From: Anaerolineales bacterium
Lineage (GTDB): Bacteria; Chloroflexota; Anaerolineae; Anaerolineales; Anaerolineaceae
DNA length: 27,742 nt
Assembly: GCA_020060485.1 (NCBI GenBank)
Contig: JAGVAB010000050.1
Span: 1 to 27,742 of the forward strand
Direction of reading: 5' to 3'
In this document: piece after piece, positions 1 to 7,867 of the stretch
Layout: each line of letters opens with the position of its first letter
Position numbering within the stretch: position 1 is the stretch's first letter
The notes under the pieces: generated by a model
What the model saw: only the letters and a program-made list of their open reading frames with translations
Databases searched by the model: none
Told to the model about the DNA's origin: nothing
Made by a program: the position numbers and the translations under genes

Positions 1-71
1 CAGCCGGCCAGCAGGGCAGACAGGATGAGGCATGCAAGCAGGGCTTGCTTGAGGGCTTTAATTTTCAACAT
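1..71 (-). CDS. Lipoprotein, N-terminal part only (runs off window)
   Basis: The first 23 codons of a minus-strand gene are visible, starting at ATG 71-69 and leaving the window at base 1. They encode a basic start (MLKIKALK) and a hydrophobic core ending in LLAG. The next codon begins TG, so cysteine is likely, which would complete a lipobox (L-L-A-G-C) for lipid modification and signal peptidase II cleavage. There is no Shine-Dalgarno sequence. A TAAAAT box lies six bases before the ATG, suggesting a leaderless transcript. The mature protein is not in the window, so its function cannot be given; it would be a membrane-anchored extracytoplasmic protein. It is transcribed divergently from the gene at 152. 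Confidence 0.6.
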   Translation of the reverse strand, partial: MLKIKALKQALLACLILSALLAG

Positions 72-77
72 AGCGCA

Positions 78-83
78 ATTTTA
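78..83 (-). promoter_or_regulatory. -10-like box, putative leaderless promoter
   Basis: TAAAAT on the minus strand lies exactly six bases before the ATG at 71. No convincing -35 hexamer is seen 16-18 bases upstream, and there is no ribosome binding site between box and start. Confidence 0.4.
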
Positions 84-139
84 CCCTATATTGTTTTCGA
101 TCATCGGTTTTTCTGCACACCTTTGACGCATGCCTGTAT

Positions 140-145
140 TATAAT
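140..145 (+). promoter_or_regulatory. -10 box TATAAT, putative leaderless promoter
   Basis: A consensus TATAAT lies six bases before the ATG at 152, where the transcription start would fall on or next to the start codon. There is no purine-rich ribosome binding site in the gap (AACAAC). A TTGACG lies too close (11 bases) to act as a normal -35. Confidence 0.45.
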
Positions 146-151
146 AACAAC

Positions 152-622
152 ATGTTGACCATTGAAATTCCCGGGCGCGGCCAGTTGTCATTGCAGCATC
201 TGGTGCTGGACGTGAACGGCACACTGGCCGTGGACGGCAAACTGATCGAGGGCGTGGCACAATCCCTGTCCGGCTTGCAAGGCATTTTACAGGTGCATCT
301 GGTGACTGCCGATACCCACGGCCATCAGGCAGAGATTGACCGCCAGTTGGGTGTGCAGGCTGTGCGCCTGGCGCGGGGCGATGAAGCCCGTCAAAAAGCG
401 GACTATGTCTGTCGTCTGGGCAAGACCAGCGTGGCCGCCATTGGGCAGGGTGCCAATGACGCCGGCATGCTGGCCGAAGCAACCCTGGGTGTGTGTGTTC
501 TTTCTGTGGAAGGCCTGGCAGTGGAGGCTTTACAGTCTGCCGATCTGCTGATGCCCGATATTCTTTCAGCGCTGGCTTTGTTCCAGCATCCCGTACGCAT
601 GGTTGCCAGTTTAAGAAAATGA
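152..622 (+). CDS. HAD-superfamily protein resembling soluble P-type ATPase domain (COG4087-like)
   Basis: A 156-residue cytoplasmic protein with HAD phosphatase motifs. The nucleophile loop is D20-V-N-G-T-L with the following acidic D28-G; motif II is T53-A-D; K82 is a candidate motif III lysine; motif IV is G98-Q-G-A-N-D-A-G-M. The loop and absence of a cap domain resemble the small stand-alone P-domain proteins grouped as soluble P-type ATPases; their substrates are unknown. The Asn at the third position of the loop, where phosphatases usually have Asp, suggests phospho-transfer or sensing rather than ordinary phosphatase activity. Its stop overlaps the start of the next gene (ATGA), so the two are translationally coupled. 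The ATG at 152 follows a TATAAT box with no Shine-Dalgarno sequence. Confidence 0.75.
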   Translation: MLTIEIPGRGQLSLQHLVLDVNGTLAVDGKLIEGVAQSLSGLQGILQVHLVTADTHGHQAEIDRQLGVQAVRLARGDEARQKADYVCRLGKTSVAAIGQGANDAGMLAEATLGVCVLSVEGLAVEALQSADLLMPDILSALALFQHPVRMVASLRK

Positions 623-1803
623 GCCTGCCTACCAGCGAACCCCTTTCCCCCCAAGAACCTCTGCCCCCGGCCCGCCGCCGGCGCAGAAGCCGCCGCATTC
701 TTCCGCAGGGGGTGGATCAGCAATACAGTTTTTTGGAAGAGCTGGCGCGCCGGGTAACGCCATCTTTCGATTTCTTCCTGTTCTGTATCATCTCCGGCGT
801 GATACTGACAACGGCTGTTTTTTGGGATCAATGGGCCTTGCTGGTACTGGCCGCTTTGCTGGCGCCTTTCATGGCGCCTCTGGTCGGCCTTTCACTGGCT
901 GTTGTGTTGGGGTCTGTGCATTTCTTTATGCAGGCATTGGGCGGTCTGCTGGTGGGCGGGGCGTTGTTCTTTGTGTGCGGTGTTTTGGGGGGCGTTTTCA
1001 TGGATGCGCGCTCGGCACAAATACTGACCACGGTTGCCTACCAGTTCAACCAGTTCACCTGGGCCAATTTTTTGCTCCTGACCCTGGGCGCAGCCATGAC
1101 CACCTTCCTCATCGTGCGCTCGCCGCGCCAGCGGACGCTGGTTGCCAGCGTGGCCCTGGCCTATGAAGTCTTCATGCCGCTGGGTGTGACCGGTTTTGGC
1201 CTGATCAGCGGCATTCCCGGTCTGTGGCCAGACGGTCTGCTGGTCTTTGTGGTGCACGCAGCCTGGGCTGTTCTGGTGGGGGCGATCACCCTGGTGGTGA
1301 TTGGTGTGCGCCCGCGCGGCATCTTCGGTTATACGGCTGGCACCACCCTGCTGCTGGCCGGTGTGGCGGCTCTGGTGGCCTTGAGCGGCATGGGCACGGC
1401 CATTGGTTTGCAGGTGGCTGTTCCTACCAGCACGCCCACCGACACGCCAACGGCAACCCTGACGGCTACCATGACGATGACACCCCCGCCACCAACCGCA
1501 ACCCCGCGACCTACCAATACCCTGGTGCCGACCCGCACACCGACCCTTACGGTCAGCCCGCGGCCAACGCCCATTTATGGGCGCGTCAACGCCGGCTCGG
1601 GAGGCGGGTTGCTGGTGAGGCTGGAGCCTTCCCGCGATGCCCTGGTGGCCATCAGTCTGATGAATGGCATGCTGGTGGAGATTGTTCCAGGCAGCGATGT
1701 TCAGGAAGGCACCACCACCTGGGTCAAGGTCATCACTACTGACGGAATTGAAGGCTGGGTGGTAAAATCATTGCTCGCCACGGCAACGCCGCCCGCGCCG
1801 TGA
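619..1803 (+). CDS. DUF389-like polytopic membrane protein with Thr/Pro linker and C-terminal SH3 domain
   Basis: The start is placed at ATG 619, which overlaps the previous stop as ATGA; a longer frame from 493 lies inside the upstream gene. The 394-residue product has an Arg-rich segment (18-26), then about seven hydrophobic helices from residue 52 to 268. The stretch LLAPFMAPLVGLSLA (80-94) resembles the conserved APxMxP segment of DUF389 membrane proteins. Residues 269-317 form a Thr/Pro-rich linker, and 318-386 look like a bacterial SH3 domain, likely extracytoplasmic, as used by cell-wall-binding proteins. The role is unknown. The coupling to the HAD-like protein suggests a joint function at the membrane. 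The DUF389 assignment is from memory of the motif. Confidence 0.65.
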   Translation: MSLPTSEPLSPQEPLPPARRRRRSRRILPQGVDQQYSFLEELARRVTPSFDFFLFCIISGVILTTAVFWDQWALLVLAALLAPFMAPLVGLSLAVVLGSVHFFMQALGGLLVGGALFFVCGVLGGVFMDARSAQILTTVAYQFNQFTWANFLLLTLGAAMTTFLIVRSPRQRTLVASVALAYEVFMPLGVTGFGLISGIPGLWPDGLLVFVVHAAWAVLVGAITLVVIGVRPRGIFGYTAGTTLLLAGVAALVALSGMGTAIGLQVAVPTSTPTDTPTATLTATMTMTPPPPTATPRPTNTLVPTRTPTLTVSPRPTPIYGRVNAGSGGGLLVRLEPSRDALVAISLMNGMLVEIVPGSDVQEGTTTWVKVITTDGIEGWVVKSLLATATPPAP

Positions 1804-1880
1804 TCCCTTGATGCTGTACCAACAGGCGGCTGGCGGAAAGCTATCCCCCTGCATTATTATTTCTTTACAGGAGTTTATCA

Positions 1881-3344
1881 ATGACCGTTAACTTTGGAAC
1901 CGATGGCTGGCGCGCTGTCATTTCAGACACTTTTACCTTTCACAACCTTCGACAGGTGACCCAGGCCATCGCAGATGCGGCTGCCTCGGGGACATGGAAA
2001 ACCTGCAAGTTGCCGGATGAAAATGCATCCGAAGCAAAAAAGGTGGTCATCGGGTTTGATACCCGTTTTTTGTCAGACCGTTATGCCACCGAAGCTGCCC
2101 GCGTGCTGGCCGCAAATGGTTTCACTGTTTATCTCAGCCAGGCGGATGCGCCCACCCCGGTCATATCCTTTGCCACCCGTCATCTGAATGCCATTGCCGG
2201 GATCATGATCACGGCTTCTCACAATGCGCCGCGTTACAACGGCATCAAGCTCAAGTCCTCTTTTGGCTGCTCGGCGCTGCCCCAGCAATGCCGCGAGGTG
2301 GAAGTGTACCTGAATGACAACGAAGCCCAGGGACGCGGCCCCAACCTGATGGACATGGATCAGGCCAGAAATTTAGGCTTGATCAAGCGCTTTAACCCCA
2401 TTCCGGATTATTCAGCCCATTTGCGCAATTTGATCGACTTTGACGTCATTGCCGATTCCAAGCAGCGCGTGGTGGTCGATTCGATGTACGGTTCGGGCAG
2501 GGGAACGATCGCCGGCATTTTGCAGGGCACTGGCATTGAAGTGCATGAGATCCGCAACGAGATGAACCCCGGTTTTGGCGGCATTCATCCCGAACCGATT
2601 GGACGGTATTTGCATACCCTGGCAGGGGCGATCAGCACCGGTCTGGGGGATTACGGCCTGGCCACTGATGGCGACGCAGACCGTATTGGCGCAATGGATG
2701 AGAAGGGCAATTTCGTTGACCCGCACAAGATCATGGCTCTTTCCTTACGCCATCTGGTGGAGAAGCGCGGCCTGACTGGTTCTGTGGTGCGCACCGTTTC
2801 TACTACACGCATGATCGACCGTCTGGCGAAACGTTATGGCCTGACCCTGCATGAAACGCCGGTGGGCTTCAATCATATTGCTGACTACATGCTTAATGAG
2901 GACGTGTTGATCGGCGGCGAAGAGTCCGGTGGCATCTCCTTCAAGGGTCATATTCCCGAAGGTGACGGGATCCTCATGGGGCTGCTGTTGATCGAGATTA
3001 TCGCCAGCACTGGCGCCACCCTGTATGACCTGGTGGAGGATCTGTTGAAGGATGTCGGCCCGGCCCATTACGAGCGCCGTGACCAGCGCCTCAGCCGGCC
3101 GGTTTCCAAATCGGTGATGGTGCAGCACCTGGTCGAAAACGCCCCGCCCCAGATCGGCGGCGAAGTTGTGAGCGAAGTGTCCACTGCTGACGGGGTGAAA
3201 TACATTCTGGCTGATGATTCCTGGCTGCTGATCCGCCCTTCGGGCACAGAGCCGGTGCTGCGCGTGTATGCCGAAGGACGTTCACCTGAGATGGTCACGG
3301 CCTTGCTGAAGTATGGCGAGTCAGTAGCAGAAAGTGTGAAATGA
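1881..3344 (+). CDS. Phosphoglucomutase/phosphomannomutase (alpha-D-phosphohexomutase)
   Basis: A 487-residue alpha-D-phosphohexomutase that interconverts hexose 1- and 6-phosphates in the cytoplasm. All four family signatures are present: the phosphoserine loop TASHNAP with catalytic Ser113, the Mg-binding loop D263-G-D-A-D-R, the sugar-binding loop GGEESGG (345-351), and the phosphate-binding loop RPSGTEP near residue 458. The loop has Ala after TASHN where most members have Pro, a mild variation. Glucose versus mannose specificity cannot be decided by eye; GEESGG with Ser favours glucose-type members. A good ribosome site (AGGAG) precedes ATG 1881. It lies 77 bases after the DUF389-like gene and may have its own promoter. 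Confidence 0.9.
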   Translation: MTVNFGTDGWRAVISDTFTFHNLRQVTQAIADAAASGTWKTCKLPDENASEAKKVVIGFDTRFLSDRYATEAARVLAANGFTVYLSQADAPTPVISFATRHLNAIAGIMITASHNAPRYNGIKLKSSFGCSALPQQCREVEVYLNDNEAQGRGPNLMDMDQARNLGLIKRFNPIPDYSAHLRNLIDFDVIADSKQRVVVDSMYGSGRGTIAGILQGTGIEVHEIRNEMNPGFGGIHPEPIGRYLHTLAGAISTGLGDYGLATDGDADRIGAMDEKGNFVDPHKIMALSLRHLVEKRGLTGSVVRTVSTTRMIDRLAKRYGLTLHETPVGFNHIADYMLNEDVLIGGEESGGISFKGHIPEGDGILMGLLLIEIIASTGATLYDLVEDLLKDVGPAHYERRDQRLSRPVSKSVMVQHLVENAPPQIGGEVVSEVSTADGVKYILADDSWLLIRPSGTEPVLRVYAEGRSPEMVTALLKYGESVAESVK

Positions 3345-3437
3345 AGTCAATCAGGAATCAGTCAACCTGTTGATCAGGCAAGCGGTTTTGCTGATTGATG
3401 GTTTGACCGGCCACTTTTTATATTTGCCCATGAGGTT

Positions 3438-3443
3438 TATAAA
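3438..3443 (+). promoter_or_regulatory. -10-like box TATAAA, putative leaderless promoter
   Basis: TATAAA ends six bases before ATG 3450. The only SD-like bases (GAGG at 3432-3435) are 14 bases from the ATG, too far to be used. The upstream 3345-3437 holds short inverted repeats (TCAATCAG near 3348 and CTGATTGA near 3391) that may form a weak hairpin after the mutase gene. Confidence 0.4.
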
Positions 3444-3449
3444 ATCACA

Positions 3450-4121
3450 ATGATCGTTCAAATCTATACCATGCAGTCTTTGGAAGAAGCACTGGCCGTG
3501 GTCGGCCTGGGCGTAAACCATATCGGCCTGACCCCCGCGGAACATGGCCTGCCTGGCGAAATTTCCTATTCCCTGGCGCACGAGATCTGCGCTGGTGTAG
3601 GCAGCCGTGCAACCTGTGTAGCGTTAAGCGTTGACCGAGACCTGCATGAGATTGTGCGCATGGTGCAGGCCGTTCAACCGGATATTCTGCATTTATGTGC
3701 GCCTTTTGGCGAACTGCCGGCGAGCGGCGTGCGTGCGCTGCGCCCCATGCTGCCCGCTGGTATGCGCATCATGCAGGCCATCCCTGTCGGCACCAGCCGC
3801 GAGGCTGTTGACCATGCCCTGGAATACCAGGAAGTGGCCGATCTGTTGATCCTCGACTCGGTTGCCCCCGACATCGACGGTATCGGCGCATCCGGCGCGA
3901 CCCACGACTGGAACATCAGCCGCGAGATCGTGGAGAAAACCCGCATTCCGGTCATCCTGGCAGGCGGTCTGCGCCCGGAAAACGTGGTCGAAGCCATCCG
4001 CGTGGTGCAGCCCTGGGGAGTGGACTCGTTGAGTCACACCAACCGTCCCCTGCCTGGCGGGGGCTTCTGCAAGGATCTGCAGCGCATCCAGGCTTTTGTG
4101 CAGGCCGCTGCCGGGCAGTGA
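3450..4121 (+). CDS. TrpF-fold (phosphoribosylanthranilate isomerase-like) protein, catalytic residues altered
   Basis: A 223-residue (beta/alpha)8 protein related to phosphoribosylanthranilate isomerase. The family C-terminal half is clear: acid D136 in LLILDS, HDW (152-154), the phosphate-binding VILAGGLRPENVVEAI (168-183) and GVDSLS (190-195). The N-terminal half departs from TrpF. The usual KICG, whose Cys is the general base, is QIYT here (Tyr6 in the Cys place). The SPR segment with the substrate-binding Arg is absent and QLHG is HLCA. The true reaction is therefore doubtful, and I would not call it TrpF. No other trp gene is nearby. It follows the phosphohexomutase and is convergent with the next gene; a palindromic element lies just after the stop. 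Confidence 0.7.
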   Translation: MIVQIYTMQSLEEALAVVGLGVNHIGLTPAEHGLPGEISYSLAHEICAGVGSRATCVALSVDRDLHEIVRMVQAVQPDILHLCAPFGELPASGVRALRPMLPAGMRIMQAIPVGTSREAVDHALEYQEVADLLILDSVAPDIDGIGASGATHDWNISREIVEKTRIPVILAGGLRPENVVEAIRVVQPWGVDSLSHTNRPLPGGGFCKDLQRIQAFVQAAAGQ

Positions 4122-4164
4122 TCTTCTCCCCGCCCGGAAAGCTGTTATCAGCATTGAAACACAA

Positions 4165-4224
4165 ATCAACCCGGTCACTGAGCTTGTATCATCCCCGTAT
4201 GGGGGTCGAAGTGACTGGGTTAAT
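4165..4224. repeat. Palindromic repeat element, copy A
   Basis: About 60 bases with outer arms AACCCGGTCACT (4168-4179) and AGTGACTGGGTT (4210-4221), pairing with one G-T wobble, around an inner hairpin CCCC-GTAT-GGGG (4193-4204). A second copy in the opposite orientation lies at 27384-27442; about 50 of 60 positions agree, including the inner CTTGTAT and the hairpin. Two copies about 23 kb apart suggest a dispersed REP-like or MITE-like element. Confidence 0.7.
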
Positions 4225-4228
4225 AAAA

Positions 4229-4258
4229 AAGACCAGGCTGAGAAATCAGCCCGGTCTT
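4229..4258 (-). terminator. Intrinsic terminator of the eight-gene minus-strand unit
   Basis: Arms 4229-4241 and 4246-4258 form a 13-base stem with a four-base loop. Read on the minus strand, the one mismatch becomes a G-U pair and the stem is followed directly by a run of T (CTTTTTTATTAA). It sits 43 bases after the stop of the last gene of the unit. Confidence 0.85.
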
Positions 4259-4301
4259 GGTATACGACAAGCAATACCGGAGGAGGAAATACGTGCCGGT
4301 T

Positions 4302-4970
4302 TTAGCGGGCGCCGCTGGCAGCTGAGCGCAGCCGCCGCGCCAGAAAGATGATCGCTACCAGCAGTACAGCCAGCCCCAGCATACCCGGAAGGCCAACATC
4401 ATCCGCAAAACCGGAGGTCGGCAGGGCTGAAGGCGTGGCAGTGGTCGTCTGTCCCTGGGCAGCCATGGTCAGCAAGGCTCCAACCGTGGCCGTCAGAGCT
4501 TCAAAATCTCCGGCGCCGACTTCCAGGCCAAACTCATCTGTGGCGGTGGGCACTGGCGTGTCGGTGGCGACGAGCATCACTGGCGTGGACGTGGGTTCCT
4601 CGGTCGGCACCAGCGTGGCGGTAGGCTCCAGCGTGGCGCTGGGGGTGAGGGCCTGCTGCATGACGAAGGCCAACTCGGTAGCAGCCACAGAGGTGGCCGT
4701 ATTCTGGGCGTTAATCAAGGCTGCCTGCTGGGCAACTTTTGCCTGCGTCCTGGGGGCGATCAAAAGAACATAAGCTGCGATCGCACCGCCAATCAACAGT
4801 AAGAAAGCAAAAATAATGCCGATGATCACCACAAAGGTGCGGTTGCCGCCGGGCCTTTGGCCGCCGGTTTCCTCCACATCCAGGTCATCACCATAATCGG
4901 ATTCAAACGGCGGGACTTCCTCTTCGAAATCCTCAAACAGGCTATCATCAAACAGATTATCGTCGCTCAT
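4302..4970 (-). CDS. Two-helix membrane protein with acidic N-terminus and LPTSG-like C-terminal anchor
   Basis: A 222-residue protein of unknown function. The N-terminus (1-36) is strongly acidic, consistent with the cytoplasm. One helix spans 46-71, a small-residue and Thr/Pro-rich extracytoplasmic part follows (72-182), then LPTSG (183-187), a second helix (194-211) and a basic tail (RRLR). This tripartite end resembles a sortase sorting signal, but with Ser in place of Thr (LPxTG norm). A sortase is encoded at 20830-21744. The start is supported by a strong GGAGGAGAAGG site. It is the last gene of the minus-strand unit, 47 bases after its neighbour and just before the terminator. It could also be a plain bitopic scaffold. 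Confidence 0.65.
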   Translation of the reverse strand: MSDDNLFDDSLFEDFEEEVPPFESDYGDDLDVEETGGQRPGGNRTFVVIIGIIFAFLLLIGGAIAAYVLLIAPRTQAKVAQQAALINAQNTATSVAATELAFVMQQALTPSATLEPTATLVPTEEPTSTPVMLVATDTPVPTATDEFGLEVGAGDFEALTATVGALLTMAAQGQTTTATPSALPTSGFADDVGLPGMLGLAVLLVAIIFLARRLRSAASGAR

Positions 4971-5017
4971 CAGTCCTTCTCCTCCGGGTGGGTATGGCTT
5001 GTGCCATTACATTAATT

Positions 5018-6076
5018 TTATTTCAGTACGTCCAAATTTGCCAGCGGCAGGGTAACTTCCTGGTTATTCTCAAGGCGGACAATGCCAGCGCGGGCACGCA
5101 GGCCGTTATCCAGCCGGATCAGGCCGGGCAGAATTTCTGCCAGAATGCCCGTTTTTCCGAGGTAGGGCCGGGACTGCACCCGAATGGTCTGCCCGGGGCT
5201 GAAAGTTTCCACCTCCGGGCCTGTCTCTGCCGGGGCTGGCAGCGAGATGACCGCTTCAGGCCGGATGCCACTGAAGGCATTCCAGGGGGCAGTGTTGAGG
5301 GCAATATTACGCTGCTCGTTGGTGGTCAGCAGTTTGTAGGCAATGCTGTTTATCCCAATTTGTCCAAACCCTTCCAGCACCAGGATGGGAAACTCGGCCT
5401 GTTCGGCTGCCGGGATGAGGTTGGGGGTGATCGACCCCAGGATCAGTCCCCGCAGCGGTAGTTGGGCGGCGGCGCTGATGGTTTCCGGCTGGCTGCACCA
5501 GCCGCCTACCGCCACTGCACCGCGCATGCTCACATCCAGTTTACCAGGGGTCAGTTCTTCATCCGGTTTGCTTGCCAGGTTGAGCAGCAAGCCCTGATTG
5601 ATCTTGCCATTGCCCCACACCCCTTGCAGCAGGACCCCGTTGGTTTCCACCAGCACGCCCTGTTCAGGGATGACTTCCACCACTTCGCCCTCCAGACCAG
5701 CTTTAAGCTGGAAGGGCGGGTTTTCCACTTCGATCAACACCTGCCCATTGCTGATCATCACGATCATCCCATTGACCGGCGCCCGCACCACCCGGCGGAA
5801 GATCTTGCCGGTTTCAGCGATCACATCCCCGGTCTGCAAGCGCTCGCCCAGTTTGCGGTCGATCAACTTGCGGGTCTCGGCCGGGCTGGTCAGGTTAAGG
5901 GCGCGCTGCACGTCAACCAGGGTATGCTGGTTTTGCAGCCGGGCTTCAGCTACAACATCAGAAGCGCCAACCTTTTGACCAACATGGACCAGGACGCGGC
6001 CTTTGGCAGGCAGCAGTCTTGCCCGGCGGATCTTGGTGAGTGGAACGATATGAGTCACTGGTGCTAACATAGGCAT
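5018..6076 (-). CDS. Beta-rich protein encoded next to MutL-like ATPase, function unknown
   Basis: I choose ATG 6076 (MPMLAP), giving 352 residues and a 40-base gap after the ATPase gene; a longer frame to 6211 would overlap it. Residues 8-50 and 93-160 look like barrel-sandwich (biotinyl/lipoyl-like) folds, for instance LLPAKGRVLVHVGQKV and VRAPVNGMIVMISNGQVLIEV, but neither carries a recognisable modified lysine motif. The middle (188-240) has Gly-rich loops (GAVAVGGWC, GLILGSITP). The end (290-350) has short strands like a KOW/SH3-type barrel. No signal peptide or helix is seen, so it is likely cytoplasmic. Its place beside the ATPase suggests a partner. No function is assigned. Confidence 0.6.
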   Translation of the reverse strand: MPMLAPVTHIVPLTKIRRARLLPAKGRVLVHVGQKVGASDVVAEARLQNQHTLVDVQRALNLTSPAETRKLIDRKLGERLQTGDVIAETGKIFRRVVRAPVNGMIVMISNGQVLIEVENPPFQLKAGLEGEVVEVIPEQGVLVETNGVLLQGVWGNGKINQGLLLNLASKPDEELTPGKLDVSMRGAVAVGGWCSQPETISAAAQLPLRGLILGSITPNLIPAAEQAEFPILVLEGFGQIGINSIAYKLLTTNEQRNIALNTAPWNAFSGIRPEAVISLPAPAETGPEVETFSPGQTIRVQSRPYLGKTGILAEILPGLIRLDNGLRARAGIVRLENNQEVTLPLANLDVLK

Positions 6077-6116
6077 CTCTTGTTGTAGATGGTTGCAAAT
6101 ATCATACCAGAAGGCC

Positions 6117-7856
6117 CTAAAGGGCGTTTTCCAGTGAGGTTTGCCATTTTTTGAGCAGGTCGCGGCGGCGGGCATCTTCTTTGGGAAGCTGGATCGGGCG
6201 GCCGCGGGCATCGATCACCGCCCCGCAGATGCCGCCAACGATCTTGAATCTGCCGCCGCGGCTGCCCTGCGGGTCAATCTCTGTGCCGCGCAGCGCATCC
6301 AGGTGGATGTTGGCCGTCTGGCCGAGGCGCAAGGGCAAGGATACAATGCTGCCCTGTTTGATCTGAAAATTCTCTTTCAGCCCGTTCTCATGCTCCAGCC
6401 TCACGTTAAGAATGTGCGTTCCCAGGCGCGCCCGTGAAACCGGGCAGATCACCGTTCCCAGATTGAGAAATGCCCCCGATTCGAGCACCTGCACCGGTAA
6501 TACCGGATTGAAGGCGGCAATGGCGCCCAGGCTGGCAGTCAGATCATTCTGGTCGAGGATCAGGGTGCTGATGCCGATGGGCTGCAATCCATCCAGCAGC
6601 ATGAGCAGGCTTTGGGCCGGGCTGGGTGCGTTGCGCAGAATAGCGCCGCTGACCAGGATCGGCTCAAAGGCAAGTTCACTGTCCACGTCTTTTTGCCACT
6701 GTTCACTGACAGTCTGCATGGCATGGCGCAGGATGAGGCGGGTCACAGCCTGTTCAATGACCATGGCTGTCTGGTCAATCGGCAGACTGGCGGGGGAGAT
6801 GCTCTTTTGCCAGAGATAACTGAGCAGGCTTTCTTCATTCAATGGCAGCGGCAGCCATTGAAGGATTTCGGCCGGTTCATAATGGTCGAGGATGCGCAGG
6901 ATGGTGCTGCCCAGGCCGACGGGAAAAACCTTGTTATTCAGGCTGCCATCCACAGCCACGCTGAGGATGGTGGATTCAGCGCCCACATCCACGCCCATCA
7001 CACCTTTGGCCGGGTTGTAGATCTCGCTCAGGAAACGTACCATGCGCCCGAATGCCTGGGGAGCAGGCAGCGGTGGGGCACTGCAGCGCTGGCCGAGCGG
7101 CTGAAGGCCGCCGATCTGGCGGCTGCGGATGCGGGTGACCACCCCGGTAAGAATGGCTTCGGCCGGGCTGATATCTTCGAGGTCAATGGAAGGGCGTACG
7201 TTGGGCGCTACGTGGACAGAAGCAGTCTTGTCCAGAATTTCCTTGATGCGCTTGCCCAGCACCCGGTTTCCGGCGTAGATGATCTCTGGACGCTTGTCTT
7301 CGGGCAGGATGCGGCAGGTCATCATGATCAATTCGACCATCTTGAGCACTGAGCGGCTTGCACCCTGCTCTGTGCCGCCGGTCAAAATGATCAGATCGGG
7401 CTCGGCCTTGAGGATGGCATCCACCTTTTGGTCAGTGGAGCGCGCATCGGACAAACCAAAGGTTTCCACAATGCGGGCGTTGGTGGTGGCTGCCAGGTGC
7501 ATGCCGCTCTCCAAGGATACATCGTCCAGCAGACCGGCGTTGATCACTTGCAACACGGGGCCGGCAGAAAACGTGATCGCCATGCGGTCGATGCCGCTGC
7601 CATCCGCTTTGCCGGGCAGGATGATGTGCGAGTCCTTGTCTAGCAGGATGCGGCCGGTGACAGATTGCAAATCTTCAATTGCCAGGTGCACGCATTCCCC
7701 AGCGTCGCGGAAGGGGGCATTGACCGTGGTTGGGGCGCTGCCGCTGGCTACAAAGTGGTATCTGCCTTCCACCACGTCAAACAGGGCAGCCCTGGTTTGC
7801 ACAGAGCCGATTTCGATCGCCAGAATGGATTCAGCATCAACAATTGAAGTTGCCAT
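6117..7856 (-). CDS. MutL/GlmL-family ASKHA ATPase
   Basis: A 579-residue protein of the MutL (GlmL) family, actin/Hsp70-fold ATPases first known beside glutamate mutase. The first nucleotide-phosphate loop is EIGSVQTRAALFDV (15-28), the second GVDVGAESTILSVAVDG (288-304), and LILTGGTEQGAS (156-167) is the typical conserved core; ILTGVVTRIR (235-244) also fits the family. Classical members are thought to maintain the B12-dependent mutase, but no mutase subunit is encoded in this window. Here it is embedded in a run of membrane genes, 11 bases after one and 40 before another, so it may energise or control that system instead. The start at 7856 has a GGGA ribosome site. Family assignment is firm; role is inferred. 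Confidence 0.8.
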   Translation of the reverse strand: MATSIVDAESILAIEIGSVQTRAALFDVVEGRYHFVASGSAPTTVNAPFRDAGECVHLAIEDLQSVTGRILLDKDSHIILPGKADGSGIDRMAITFSAGPVLQVINAGLLDDVSLESGMHLAATTNARIVETFGLSDARSTDQKVDAILKAEPDLIILTGGTEQGASRSVLKMVELIMMTCRILPEDKRPEIIYAGNRVLGKRIKEILDKTASVHVAPNVRPSIDLEDISPAEAILTGVVTRIRSRQIGGLQPLGQRCSAPPLPAPQAFGRMVRFLSEIYNPAKGVMGVDVGAESTILSVAVDGSLNNKVFPVGLGSTILRILDHYEPAEILQWLPLPLNEESLLSYLWQKSISPASLPIDQTAMVIEQAVTRLILRHAMQTVSEQWQKDVDSELAFEPILVSGAILRNAPSPAQSLLMLLDGLQPIGISTLILDQNDLTASLGAIAAFNPVLPVQVLESGAFLNLGTVICPVSRARLGTHILNVRLEHENGLKENFQIKQGSIVSLPLRLGQTANIHLDALRGTEIDPQGSRGGRFKIVGGICGAVIDARGRPIQLPKEDARRRDLLKKWQTSLENAL

Positions 7857-7867
7857 AAGTCCCTAGA

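Noticed and set aside
6077..6211. Longer start for the beta-rich protein gene
   Set aside because: The added residues overlap the MutL-like gene in another frame and are Ser/Lys/Trp-rich with no strand pattern like the rest.
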